A stretch of 64,000 bases of DNA, from contig NZ_BOMH01000043.1 in the NCBI RefSeq assembly GCF_016862095.1, forward strand, positions 62,001 to 126,000, read 5' to 3'. Below, piece after piece: positions 42,693-50,896 of the stretch. The DNA comes from Actinoplanes cyaneus. GTDB taxonomy: Bacteria; Actinomycetota; Actinomycetes; Mycobacteriales; Micromonosporaceae. Position 1 is the stretch's first letter. Each line of letters opens with the position of its first letter. The notes beneath the pieces are model-generated. The model worked only from the letters and a program-made list of their open reading frames with translations. It searched no databases and was not told the origin of the DNA. A program made the translations under genes and the position numbers.

Positions 42693-44186
42693 CTACGGTT
42701 TACGGCCGTACAGCAACCGCAGGGCCTTGACGATCTGCTTCACCTGGGCCGGCGTGCGCTCGAAGGTCATCGCGGGGAGCAGGGACTTCGCCCGGCGTAC
42801 CGTGATCGCCTTGGCCCGGGCGAACTCGCGCAGCCCGTCCTCGCCGTGGATGCGCCCGAACCCGGACTCGCCCACCCCACCGAACGGCAGGTTGCCCATC
42901 CCGACGAACGTCAGGGTCCCGTTGACGGCGACCATGCCGGAGCGCAGCCGCCGCGCGATGCGGATCGCGTTCTTCTTGCCGAAGACCGAGCCACCCAGGC
43001 CGTACGGCGAATCGTTGGCCTTCTGGATGGCCTCGTCGGCGTCGCGGACCCTGGTGATCGTCAGCGTCGGCCCAAACGTCTCCTCACGGATCTCCGACGA
43101 GTCCTCCGGGACGTCGACCAGCACCGTCGGCGCGACGTAGGGAGCCTGCACCGCCCCGGCGCCGCCCAGCACCGCACGACCGCCCTTGGCCAGCGCGTCC
43201 TCGATGTGGTCGCGGATGATGTCGAGCTGCTTCGGCATGGTGATCGGGCCGATCTCCTCGCCCGTGCGCAGCTTGCCGGCCTTCTCCACGACGGCCTCGA
43301 CGAACCGGTCGTAGACCGGCTCGACCGCGTAGACCCGCTCGATCCCGATGCAGGTCTGACCGGCATTGGTCATCGCGCCCCAGACCGCGGCCTCGGCCGC
43401 CGCGCGCACGTCCGCGTCGGCGTCCACGATCAGCGCGTCCTTGCCGCCGGCCTCGATCACGACGGGCACCAGGTTCTCCGCGCAGGCGGCCATCACCTTC
43501 TTGCCGGTCGCGGTCGAGCCGGTGAAGCTCACCTTGCCCACCCCGGAACGGCACAGCGCGCCGCCGACGTCACCGAGCCCGTGCACCGCCTGCAGCACCG
43601 GCTGCTCCGGGACGACCTGGGCGAACGAGTCGACGAGCCACTGACCGACGACCGGCGTGTACTCACTGGGCTTGAAGACGACAGCGTTGCCGGCCGCCAG
43701 CGCGCCCGAGATCGGGCCGATCGGGGTGACGATCGGATAGTTCCACGGGCCTATCACGCCGACCACGCCGAACGGCTGGTACTCCAGGTGACCGACGTGC
43801 TCGGCGAGCAGCAGGCGGGTGCGCATCCGGCGCGGGCCGAGCACCCGCTTGGCGTGCCGGGCGGCCCAGTCCAGGTGCTCGACGGCGGCGGTCACCTCGA
43901 TGATCCCGTCGTTGATCGGCTTGCCGGTCTCCAGCTTGGTGAGCTCGGCCAGCTCCTCGATCCGCTCGACGAGCAGGGTGCGCCAGCGCAACAGCCGCGT
44001 CTTGCGGCCCTCCCAGCCCAGGCCCTGCCACCAGGCGGCGGCCACCTTGGCGCGCTCGACGGCGGCGACCACCGCTTTCTCGTCGGCGGCCGGCACGCGA
44101 CCGGCCTCCGCGCCGCTCGCCGGATTCGTGGAGATCAGCTGGCCGTCCTCGATCACGGGCAGGCCGGGAACGTGAGTCGCCGTCAT
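42693..44186 (-). CDS. NAD(P)-dependent aldehyde dehydrogenase (succinic-semialdehyde type)
   Basis: The 497-residue enzyme has IGPWNYP, the nucleotide-binding SFTGSTATGKKV, the general-base Glu in VIEAGGKDALIV and the catalytic Cys in NAGQTCIGIERVY. The usual ELGGKSP is EAGGKDA here, as in one actinobacterial ALDH subgroup, so the aldehyde substrate is not predictable. It is the first gene of an operon with the ABC exporter. The mRNA looks leaderless from a good promoter. Confidence 0.92.
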   Translation of the reverse strand: MTATHVPGLPVIEDGQLISTNPASGAEAGRVPAADEKAVVAAVERAKVAAAWWQGLGWEGRKTRLLRWRTLLVERIEELAELTKLETGKPINDGIIEVTAAVEHLDWAARHAKRVLGPRRMRTRLLLAEHVGHLEYQPFGVVGVIGPWNYPIVTPIGPISGALAAGNAVVFKPSEYTPVVGQWLVDSFAQVVPEQPVLQAVHGLGDVGGALCRSGVGKVSFTGSTATGKKVMAACAENLVPVVIEAGGKDALIVDADADVRAAAEAAVWGAMTNAGQTCIGIERVYAVEPVYDRFVEAVVEKAGKLRTGEEIGPITMPKQLDIIRDHIEDALAKGGRAVLGGAGAVQAPYVAPTVLVDVPEDSSEIREETFGPTLTITRVRDADEAIQKANDSPYGLGGSVFGKKNAIRIARRLRSGMVAVNGTLTFVGMGNLPFGGVGESGFGRIHGEDGLREFARAKAITVRRAKSLLPAMTFERTPAQVKQIVKALRLLYGRKP

Positions 44187-44192
44187 GCCGGG

Positions 44193-44222
44193 AGTCTAGG
44201 CCGAATGTTACCGATGAGTCAC
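44193..44222 (-). promoter_or_regulatory. Predicted promoter of the aldehyde dehydrogenase operon (GTGACT-N18-TAGACT)
   Basis: On the minus strand the -35-like GTGACT (44222-44217) and the -10 TAGACT (44198-44193) are 18 bases apart. The -10 ends 6 bases before the ATG. Confidence 0.5.
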
Positions 44223-44226
44223 TACG

Positions 44227-44232
44227 TACTCT
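44227..44232 (+). promoter_or_regulatory. Predicted -10 element of the small zinc-ribbon-like gene
   Basis: TACTCT ends 7 bases before the GTG at 44240; no ribosome binding site is present. Confidence 0.35.
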
Positions 44233-44239
44233 TAACCTT

Positions 44240-44566
44240 GTGAGCCCCCGCCGTAACCGCCCCCGCCGGCCCCCGGCCGAAGAGCCGGACCGGGACCGTC
44301 CCGGCATCACCGAGCAGCGCGTCCAGCAATGGCGGGACGGCGAGTGGATGGTGCGCAACATCTTCGGGGCCGCGGCCGTGAAGACGTACCTGTGCCCGGG
44401 CTGCATGCAGGACATCCGGCCCGGCGTCGCGCACGTCGTGGCGTGGCCGGCCGACGACCTCGGCGACGGCGCGGACCGGCGGCACTGGCACACCGGCTGC
44501 TGGCGAGCCCGGGACCGCCGCGGCCCGGGAGTGGAGCGCTCGCGCAACGCCCCCCGCTATGGGTGA
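44240..44566 (+). CDS. Small Cys/His protein, probable zinc-binding treble-clef type
   Basis: The 108-residue protein has an Arg/Pro-rich start and a core with CPGCMQDIRPGVAHVV ... RHWHTGC, which is a CxxC ... HxH..C set suited to bind zinc. Homologues in Streptomyces are often labelled ATP/GTP-binding protein without support. It precedes the hydrolase gene by 10 bases. Its role is unknown. Confidence 0.75.
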   Translation: MSPRRNRPRRPPAEEPDRDRPGITEQRVQQWRDGEWMVRNIFGAAAVKTYLCPGCMQDIRPGVAHVVAWPADDLGDGADRRHWHTGCWRARDRRGPGVERSRNAPRYG

Positions 44567-44576
44567 AACTCGTCCT

Positions 44577-45377
44577 ATGAGCAACCACATCCGTGCCAAC
44601 TCGATCCTGCCCGCCAAGCGCGAGGACATCGAGCTGCACACCGCCGACGGCGTCACCCTCGTCGGCGAGCTTGCCGTGCCGCTGGACCGCGCGCCGGTGG
44701 CGACCCTCGTCTGCCTGCACCCGCTGCCCACCCACGGCGGGATGATGGACAGCCACGTCTTCCGCAAGGCAGCCTGGCGGCTCCCCGCCCTGGCCGGGCT
44801 CGCCGTGCTGCGCTTCAACACCCGCGGCACCAGCAGCGTCCGCGGCACCAGCGGCGGCACGTTCGCCTCCGGCGTCGACGAGCGGTTCGACGTCGCCGCC
44901 GCCATCGAGTACGCGGAGTTCGCCGACCTGCCGCACCTCTGGCTCGTCGGCTGGTCCTTCGGCACCGACCTCACCCTGATGTACGGGCTGGAGCCCGCGG
45001 TCGCCGGCGCGGTCCTGATCTCCCCGCCGCTGCGCTTCTCCCAGCCGTCGCACCTGGCCGCGTGGGCCGCCGACGGGAAACCGCTGACCGCACTCATCCC
45101 CGAGTTCGACGACTACCTGCGCCCCGAGGAGGCCGCCTCCCGGTTCGCCGCGATCCCGCAGGCCGAGGTCGTCCCGATGCCCGGCGCCAAGCACCTCTGG
45201 GTCGGCGACGCGGAGAAGGTGCTCGATGAGATCGTGAAGCGGGTCGCGCCGTCGGTGCCGACGCCGCTGCCGCGCACGTGGGACGGCCCGATGGAGACCG
45301 GCGACATGAACGCCTACGCGGATCGCACGGTGGCCGCCTTCGCCGACGTCGACGTGCCCAAACCCCTCAAGGACTGA
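44577..45377 (+). CDS. Alpha/beta hydrolase
   Basis: The 266-residue protein has the serine-hydrolase elbow GWSFGTDL, an oxyanion region LHPLPTHGG and the candidate catalytic His in GAKHLWVG. This is the pattern of the small YfhR/dienelactone-type hydrolases. No signal peptide is seen. ATG at 44577 is preferred to one at 44559 in the same frame. The substrate is unknown. Confidence 0.85.
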   Translation: MSNHIRANSILPAKREDIELHTADGVTLVGELAVPLDRAPVATLVCLHPLPTHGGMMDSHVFRKAAWRLPALAGLAVLRFNTRGTSSVRGTSGGTFASGVDERFDVAAAIEYAEFADLPHLWLVGWSFGTDLTLMYGLEPAVAGAVLISPPLRFSQPSHLAAWAADGKPLTALIPEFDDYLRPEEAASRFAAIPQAEVVPMPGAKHLWVGDAEKVLDEIVKRVAPSVPTPLPRTWDGPMETGDMNAYADRTVAAFADVDVPKPLKD

Positions 45378-45435
45378 TTGCCCGTACGCCCGCGAGCCCG
45401 TAGCCACACCAGGCCCGGCCGCGACCCACGGTCCC

Positions 45436-45487
45436 GGCTGGCTCTCAGGGGTGCTTCAAGCGCGCGAAACACCCCTGAGAGCCAGCC
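45436..45487. repeat. Palindromic repeat, family 3 (copy E)
   Basis: Perfect 18-bp arms (45436-45453 and 45470-45487) surround a 16-base loop. The outer part GGCTGGCTCTCA is shared with families 1 and 2, while the inner part AGGGGTG differs from both. Confidence 0.9.
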
Positions 45488-45515
45488 ACTAGGCGGCAGC
45501 AGCGGACGGTGCCGC

Positions 45516-45626
45516 GCCGCGCGGGAGTCGGGGTTGCGCGAGGGACTGCGTCCCCGCGCCGCGAGGCCGTGCCGCGCGGGAGTCCGGCGTCGCGCGAGGG
45601 ACTGCGTCCCCGCGCCGCGAGGCCGT
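45516..45626. repeat. 55-bp tandem duplication between palindromes E and D
   Basis: Copies at 45516-45570 and 45571-45626 differ by a few changes and one inserted base. Each includes GAGGGACTGCGTCCCCGCG. Confidence 0.85.
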
Positions 45627-45658
45627 GGCCACACCGGGCCGTGGCGCGCCGCCCTGTC

Positions 45659-45715
45659 CCGGCTGGTTCTCATGGGCGTTATGAGGCACGAATAACGCCC
45701 ATGAGAACCAGCCGG
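45659..45715. repeat. Palindromic repeat, family 1, copy D
   Basis: Perfect 24-bp arms (45659-45682 and 45692-45715) surround loop GAGGCACGA. It is the cleanest copy of the family, and its loop is identical to that of copy C. Confidence 0.92.
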
Positions 45716-45831
45716 AACCGTGAGTCGCGGCAAGGCCGGGGGTGGCCACGGCCTCGCGTGTGCACGGGCGGGACTTGGCGCGTCGCCTGCGGACGGGCAG
45801 TCCCATCGTCGTACGGGAAGATGGGGTTGAT

Positions 45832-46983
45832 CTATCTCTGATCCATGCTGGGGACCATGACCTCGCGCATGAGCAGCTGGATGGCGGCGACCATCGGGAT
45901 CGCGACGAGGGCGCCCACCACGCCGAAGAGGGCCACGCCGAGCAGTGCCGCCACGACCGCCGCCACGTCGCTGACCTTGACCGAGCGGCGCATCACGCCG
46001 GGGTAGATCAGGTAGTTCTCGATCTGCTGGTAGACGATGAAGAACACGATGCAGACGATGCCGTCGGTGGGGGACGAGGCGAACCCGACGAGGCTGACGA
46101 CGACAGCGCCGATCGTGGCGCCGATCTGCGGGATCAGGTCGCAGACGGCGACGACCACCGCCAGCGCGAACGGGTACGGCAGGCCGAGCAGCATCGCCGC
46201 CACGAACGTGCTCAGGCCGGCCAGCACCGCGATCGAGATGGCCCCGACCATGTACGCGCCGACCTTGGTCAGGATCTCGTCGGTGAGCAGCCGCACCCGA
46301 TCGCGCCGAGTGGAGGGGACCAGCGAGTAGCCGGCCTTCTTGATCCGCTCGAAGGACGCCATGAAGTAGATCGTCAGCACCAGGACCGTCAGGACGTTGA
46401 AGATCGTCCCGAAGATCAGCTTGGCGCCGCCGACCACCCCGCCCAGCGCGTTGCCGATCGTGCCGGCGTTCACCGCGCTCTGCACCTTGTTCACGATGTC
46501 GTAGCGCTGGACCAGCTCGTTGACGGTCTCGCTGCGGCGCAGGTTCTCGATCGTGCCGGGCGCGTTGTTGACCAGCTCGGTGGTCTGCGTCACCAGCGGC
46601 GGGATCAGCGCGACGATGCCGCCCGCCAGCAGCGCCACCACCAGCAGCGCCACGATCGCGACGGCCACCCCGCGGGGCAGACCCCAGCGGTGCAGCCGGA
46701 CCACCGCGGGGTTCAGGCCGATCGCCAGGAACAGCGCGATGAAGATCAGCACCAGGATCGAGGCGGCGTTCCGGACACCCAGGAACAGCGCGTACGCCAC
46801 CAGGACGCCCAGCCCGAACATGAAGCCGAACAGGAATGGGCTGCGCCGGTTCAGTGGCTGGCCGGGAGCGCCGAACCGGCCCTTGTGCACCTCGGGCGTC
46901 CCGTCCGGCTCGGGCTTCCGGTCCGGCTCGGGTGGCGCCGGCTCAGGCTCGGCGGCCGATGCCTGCGCGGGCTCGGATGACAT
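45832..46983 (-). CDS. AI-2E family transporter
   Basis: The 383-residue membrane protein has about seven to eight helices and the family features FMFGLGVLVAYALF, LFLAIGLNPAVVRLHR, and PFALAVVVAVCDLIPQIGA (IPxIG motif). The family exports small molecules or moves ions; a quorum-sensing role is not implied in actinobacteria. GGAGG lies before the ATG. It ends in a repeat-rich convergent gap. Confidence 0.9.
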   Translation of the reverse strand: MSSEPAQASAAEPEPAPPEPDRKPEPDGTPEVHKGRFGAPGQPLNRRSPFLFGFMFGLGVLVAYALFLGVRNAASILVLIFIALFLAIGLNPAVVRLHRWGLPRGVAVAIVALLVVALLAGGIVALIPPLVTQTTELVNNAPGTIENLRRSETVNELVQRYDIVNKVQSAVNAGTIGNALGGVVGGAKLIFGTIFNVLTVLVLTIYFMASFERIKKAGYSLVPSTRRDRVRLLTDEILTKVGAYMVGAISIAVLAGLSTFVAAMLLGLPYPFALAVVVAVCDLIPQIGATIGAVVVSLVGFASSPTDGIVCIVFFIVYQQIENYLIYPGVMRRSVKVSDVAAVVAALLGVALFGVVGALVAIPMVAAIQLLMREVMVPSMDQR

Positions 46984-47052
46984 GCGGGACCTCCACAGCG
47001 GAACGTGAAGACCCGGACGTTATCGCTGTGCCGCGACGACCGCCAGCCGCTG

Positions 47053-48516
47053 TCACTCCGCGTCGGCAGGCACCCGGCTCGCCTGCGGCACCGTCACCTT
47101 GGCCGAGGCGGTCACCTTGGCGGGCTGGGCCGGCTTCTCGTTCAACTCGACCGCGGCGTGGCCGGTGGCCTTGCCCGGCTCGACCGCGGCATGACCGGTG
47201 GCCTTGGCCGGTTCGACCGCGGCATGACCGGTGGCCTTGGCCGGCTCGGGTTCCGGCTCCGGCTCGGGCTCCTCCGGGGAGGCGGCGGCGGCCAGCACCG
47301 CGGCGGCGGCCAGCTCGGCCACCCGCTTGGCCTCCCGCTGCACCTGGGCCCGCACCTCGGCGGCGTGCCGCTCGGCGGCCTCACCGGCCCGCTTCGCCTC
47401 CTCCACCCGCTTGAGCTCGGCCTCCAGCCGCGAGGTCGTCTCGGCCAGCTCCCGCTCGACGCGCTCGGTCTCCTTCTCCGCGGCCAGGGCCTGCTCCTGC
47501 GCGGTGGTCAGGCGCTGCCCGGCGGCGACGATCTCGGCCTGGGCGGTTTCCAGGTCGCGGCCGGCCTGGGCGATCTTCTCCTGCTGGGCGGTGAGCTCCT
47601 TGCGGGTGGCGGTGGCCTGCTCGTCGGAGCGGCGCAGCACCTCCTCCGCGTACTTGTCGGCCTCGCTGCGCAGGTCGGCGCACTGCTTCTCGACACCGGC
47701 GCGCATCTGCCCGAGCTCCTCGATCACCGCATGCCGGCGCAGCGCCAGCTCGTGCTCGACGGCCGCCTTCAGGTCGGCCTGCTCGCGCTCCGCGTCCGCC
47801 CGCCGGGTGGTGATCTCCTGGTTCGTCTTCTCGCGCAGCGCCTTGAGCTCCTGCTCGGCCTGCAACCGGGTGGACTGCACGTAACCGTCCACCTCGGCGC
47901 GGGCCCGCTGGGCCTCCTGCGCGGCCTTGTCGCCCAGGTGCTGTGCCTCGGCGCGGGCGCGGGCCAGCAGCGCCTCGCTCTCGGTGCGGATCTGCTCGGC
48001 GGTCTGCCGGGCGGTGGCGACCGCCTTCTCGGCCGCCGCGCGCTTGGCGGCGTCCGCCTTCTCCTCCTCGGCGCGGCGGGCGGCCAGCGCGACCTCGAAG
48101 TCGCGGACCGCGTCGTGCGCGTGCGCCTCGGCCTCGGCCCGGATGCGTTCCGCCTCGGCGAGCCGGCCGGCGATGTCGTCGGTGGCCGAGGCCTTGATCA
48201 CCTCGGCCTGCTCCTCGGCGAGCGCGAGGATCTGCTCGACCCGGGGACCGAGGTGCCGGAAGGAGACCTCGCCGCTCATGCCGTTGTTCCGCCGAGCCGC
48301 GGTGATCTCTTGCTGGAGCCGCTCGATCTGCGCGGCCATCGCCTGGATCTGCGAATACGCCTGCTCGCGCTCGGCGGCCAGCGCGGCGATCTCGTTCTCG
48401 GCACGGGCGACGTATCTCTCGACCTGCTTCCGCTCGTAACCTCGCAGAGCGGTCTCGAAGCTCGGCTCGGTGGCCGAGTCTCCGCCAAGGCCGAAGATTT
48501 CACCGCCGTGCGACAT
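47053..48516 (-). CDS. DivIVA/Scy-like coiled-coil protein with C-terminal repeats
   Basis: A short head with FETALRGYERKQVERYV, the DivIVA-like membrane-curvature or polarity motif, is followed by a nearly unbroken coiled coil to about residue 395. The tail has three copies of an 11-residue unit EPAKATGHAAV. The total length is 487 residues. ATG at 48516 is chosen over one at 48531 because the paralogue also starts shortly before its head domain. In Streptomyces such proteins (DivIVA, Scy, FilP) organise the hyphal tip. It is a paralogue of the next gene upstream. Confidence 0.85.
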   Translation of the reverse strand: MSHGGEIFGLGGDSATEPSFETALRGYERKQVERYVARAENEIAALAAEREQAYSQIQAMAAQIERLQQEITAARRNNGMSGEVSFRHLGPRVEQILALAEEQAEVIKASATDDIAGRLAEAERIRAEAEAHAHDAVRDFEVALAARRAEEEKADAAKRAAAEKAVATARQTAEQIRTESEALLARARAEAQHLGDKAAQEAQRARAEVDGYVQSTRLQAEQELKALREKTNQEITTRRADAEREQADLKAAVEHELALRRHAVIEELGQMRAGVEKQCADLRSEADKYAEEVLRRSDEQATATRKELTAQQEKIAQAGRDLETAQAEIVAAGQRLTTAQEQALAAEKETERVERELAETTSRLEAELKRVEEAKRAGEAAERHAAEVRAQVQREAKRVAELAAAAVLAAAASPEEPEPEPEPEPAKATGHAAVEPAKATGHAAVEPGKATGHAAVELNEKPAQPAKVTASAKVTVPQASRVPADAE

Positions 48517-48647
48517 GCTTTCCATCCTCACATACGCCTAGTCCTGCGGCATGTCGTTACACACCGGCTTGAGCGGGACTATGCGGGTAGTTGCGAATTG
48601 TCCGACCGGGTGCCGTGCGGAACCCAGGCTACGCGCCAAAACGAGTC

Positions 48648-48678
48648 AGGCCGTGCCGGAGAAACTCCGGTACGGCCT
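48648..48678 (-). terminator. Terminator after the upstream coiled-coil gene
   Basis: A 14-bp stem with one G-U pair (arms 48648-48661 and 48665-48678) is followed on the minus strand by a short T-run (CGTTTTGG). It separates the two coiled-coil genes, which are therefore transcribed apart. Confidence 0.7.
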
Positions 48679-48757
48679 GCGTCACAAAAGCCGCCGACCG
48701 GTCCCACCGTTGCGCACTCCCGGGGAGTACGCAAGCGGGGAGACCGGGACGGAATCG

Positions 48758-50071
48758 TTACGAATTCGTCTTCGCGGCCACCGGCTCGTCGTCCGACTCG
48801 GCCTCGGCCTGCGCGGCCGGCTGGGCGGGCTCAGGGGCCTCGGCCTGCTTCGGAGCGGCGGCGGCGGCCACCGCGGCGGCGGCCGGAGCGCCACCCACAC
48901 CGGGCACCAGCCCGGAGAGGCCGGACAGCATCTGACCCAACTGGTTGGTCACCGCGTCCTTCTGGCGGGTGAGGTCCTCGACCTCGCGGCGGGCGGCCTG
49001 GGTGGTCAGCTCGGCCTCGGTGCGGGCCTCGCTCAGCAGACGGTTGGCCTCGGAGCGCGCCTCCGAGACGGTCTTCTCGGCGAGGGCGCGGGCCTTCTCC
49101 ACGGCCTCGGCGGCGCTGCGCTCGGACTCGATGCGGCGGCTCTCGGCGCGCTGCTCGATCTCCTTCGCGCGATCCTCCGCGGCGCGGGCCCGCTCCTCAC
49201 CCTCGGACACCATCTTCTGGGTGGCCTGGAGCTGGGCGGCGTGCCGCTGCGACTCCTCGGTCTCGGCCTTCTCCCGGCGCTCGGCGATCTCCAGCGCGAG
49301 GGCCTGCAGGTCCTTGTCGCGCTTGTCACGGGCGTCGGCGAGCATCTTGGTGGCCTCGGCGCGCTTCTCCTCGGCCTCGCGGCCGGCCTTCGCCCGGGCC
49401 TGGGTGATCTCCCGCTCGGCGGTCGCGCGCAGCGAGGAGACCTCGCGCTCGACCGTCGACTTGAGCTCGGCGACCTCGTGCGCGGTGACCGTGCGCAGCT
49501 GCTTGGTCTCACGGTCCGCGTCCGACCGGAGGGTGTCGGCCTCGCGCCGGGCCTGGACCCGGGTCTCCGCGGCCTCCCGCTCGGCGTGGGTGCGCACCTG
49601 GCCGGCCTCGCGCTCGGCGGTCGCCTTCATGGCGGCGGCCTCGGCGCGGGCCTTGTCGGTGATCTCCCGTGCCTCGAGGCGCGCGGCGGAGAGGATGCCC
49701 TCACTCTCCCGCTTGGCCTCGCTGCGGTGGTCGTTGGCCTGCTCCTCGGCGAGCCGGAGGATCTGCTCGACCCGGGTGCCCAGCCCGGAGAGCGTCGGAC
49801 GGTTGTTCTCCTCCAGCAACTTGTTGCTGTCGGCGAGTTTCTGCTCCAGCACGTTCAGTCGCTGCTCGGCCTGACGGAGCCGGCGCTGGGCGTCGTTCAT
49901 CCGCTGCTCGGCCTCGCCGCGGGCCTGATAGGCCTGGTTCAGCGCGGCCAGCAGCCGGCCGATGTGGCCGTCGACCTGCTGCCGGTCGTAACCACGCAGG
50001 ACGACAGTGAAGTCGTGCTGGGTATTCGCGGTTTCGAAGAAGTCAACGTGCTGATCCTGCTGCTGGGGCAT
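48758..50071 (-). CDS. DivIVA-like coiled-coil protein
   Basis: The 437-residue protein begins MPQQQDQHVDFF, has the head motif FTVVLRGYDRQQVDGHIGRLL, then a coiled coil to about 385 with a RAEAT/AEREA heptad pattern, and an Ala/Pro-rich acidic tail. It shares the LRGY(D/E)R(K/Q)QV head and the (L)G(P/T)RVEQIL(A/R)LAEEQA segment with the neighbour at 47053. Such proteins form polar or cytoskeletal assemblies. ATG at 50071 matches the paralogue's layout. Confidence 0.87.
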   Translation of the reverse strand: MPQQQDQHVDFFETANTQHDFTVVLRGYDRQQVDGHIGRLLAALNQAYQARGEAEQRMNDAQRRLRQAEQRLNVLEQKLADSNKLLEENNRPTLSGLGTRVEQILRLAEEQANDHRSEAKRESEGILSAARLEAREITDKARAEAAAMKATAEREAGQVRTHAEREAAETRVQARREADTLRSDADRETKQLRTVTAHEVAELKSTVEREVSSLRATAEREITQARAKAGREAEEKRAEATKMLADARDKRDKDLQALALEIAERREKAETEESQRHAAQLQATQKMVSEGEERARAAEDRAKEIEQRAESRRIESERSAAEAVEKARALAEKTVSEARSEANRLLSEARTEAELTTQAARREVEDLTRQKDAVTNQLGQMLSGLSGLVPGVGGAPAAAAVAAAAAPKQAEAPEPAQPAAQAEAESDDEPVAAKTNS

Positions 50072-50320
50072 TGCGCCATCCTGGCGAGAAGGGGGCGGAC
50101 ATGCAAGGGCGAACTGTCCCTGGAACCCCAATGTAGATCAGCTTTGAGCTGGTGCGCGGGCGGGTGCGGGGCCGTTCGGGGGACGACCGTCACTCACCGG
50201 GGTGTCCCGCCTCGCCCCGTCGCTAGCTGCTGACTCGGGGCTCCGGGTGATCGGCACCCGGCCGATGGGGTCGTCGGACCTGCTCAATGGCACCGATCCT
50301 GCCAGCCGGCCGGGCTCACG

Positions 50321-50818
50321 TCAGGCCGATTCACCCGCCGGGGGTACGGCCCTGGCCGGCTCGACGAGCTCGACCAGCACCCCGCCGGCGTCCTTGGGGT
50401 GGACGAAGTTGATCCTCGACCCGGCCGTGCCCCGTTTCGGCTCGTCGTAGAGCAGCCGCATGCCGCGGGCTCGCAGGGTGGTCGCGGCGGCCTCCACGTC
50501 GGCCACCGTGTAGGCGAGTTGTTGCAGGCCGGGGCCGTTGCGGTCGAGGAACCGGGCGATCGCCGAGCTGGGCCCGGCCGGGGCGAGCAGCTGGATCCGC
50601 GGCCCGGCGCCGTCGCCGACAGCGAGCATCGCCTCCCGTACCCCCTGTTCGTCATTGGTCTCTTGATGCACACACCGCAAACCGAACTTTTCCTGATAAA
50701 AGTCGATCGCCTCGTCGAGGTCGGCGACCGCGATGCCGACGTGGTCGATCCGTAGCAGGTCGAGGCCGGCGAGTGTGACATTCTCGGAACGGCCGGTACT
50801 CGATGTGTGCTCAGTCAT
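50321..50818 (-). CDS. mce: Methylmalonyl-CoA epimerase
   Basis: The enzyme converts the S and R forms of methylmalonyl-CoA. The 165-residue glyoxalase-fold protein has metal ligands His26 (RIDHVGIAV), Gln76 (RIQLL) and Glu149 (VLVEL). The fourth ligand, normally in a His-His pair of GxGxHH, is GPGLQQ (Gln99-Gln100) here. Other motifs are standard (NDEQGVREAML, DEPKRGTAGSRINFVHPKD). It is divergent from the thiolase gene. The 249-base gap after it (50072-50320) shows no feature. Confidence 0.9.
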   Translation of the reverse strand: MTEHTSSTGRSENVTLAGLDLLRIDHVGIAVADLDEAIDFYQEKFGLRCVHQETNDEQGVREAMLAVGDGAGPRIQLLAPAGPSSAIARFLDRNGPGLQQLAYTVADVEAAATTLRARGMRLLYDEPKRGTAGSRINFVHPKDAGGVLVELVEPARAVPPAGESA

Positions 50819-50896
50819 GCCATTAGTCTCTGACCTGACTCATCGTTAAGTCCCGGCCGGGTGATCCACCCCACCCGTCGCCGTCGCAGATCGGAC

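Larger units (their letters stand above)
45378..45831. other. 454-base convergent gap with two palindromes and a 55-bp duplication
   Basis: The gap separates the hydrolase (+) from the AI-2E transporter (-). It holds palindrome E (45436-45487), a direct duplication (45516-45626), palindrome D (45659-45715) and, next to the transporter stop, GTCGTACGGGAAGATGG, similar to the end of the 4242-4637 gap. No gene is credible. Confidence 0.65.

Noticed and set aside
42108..44243. A 711-codon plus-strand frame opposite the ABC ATPase and aldehyde dehydrogenase
   Set aside because: Antisense of two genes with intact catalytic motifs; no domain is recognisable in it.
45832..46983. Evidence for AI-2 quorum sensing
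   Set aside because: The AI-2E family name is historical; no luxS or lsr genes are in the window, so a signalling role is not supported.
47005..48972. A 655-codon plus-strand frame opposite the coiled-coil gene
   Set aside because: Leu/Gly-rich antisense of heptad repeats; no signal or family features.
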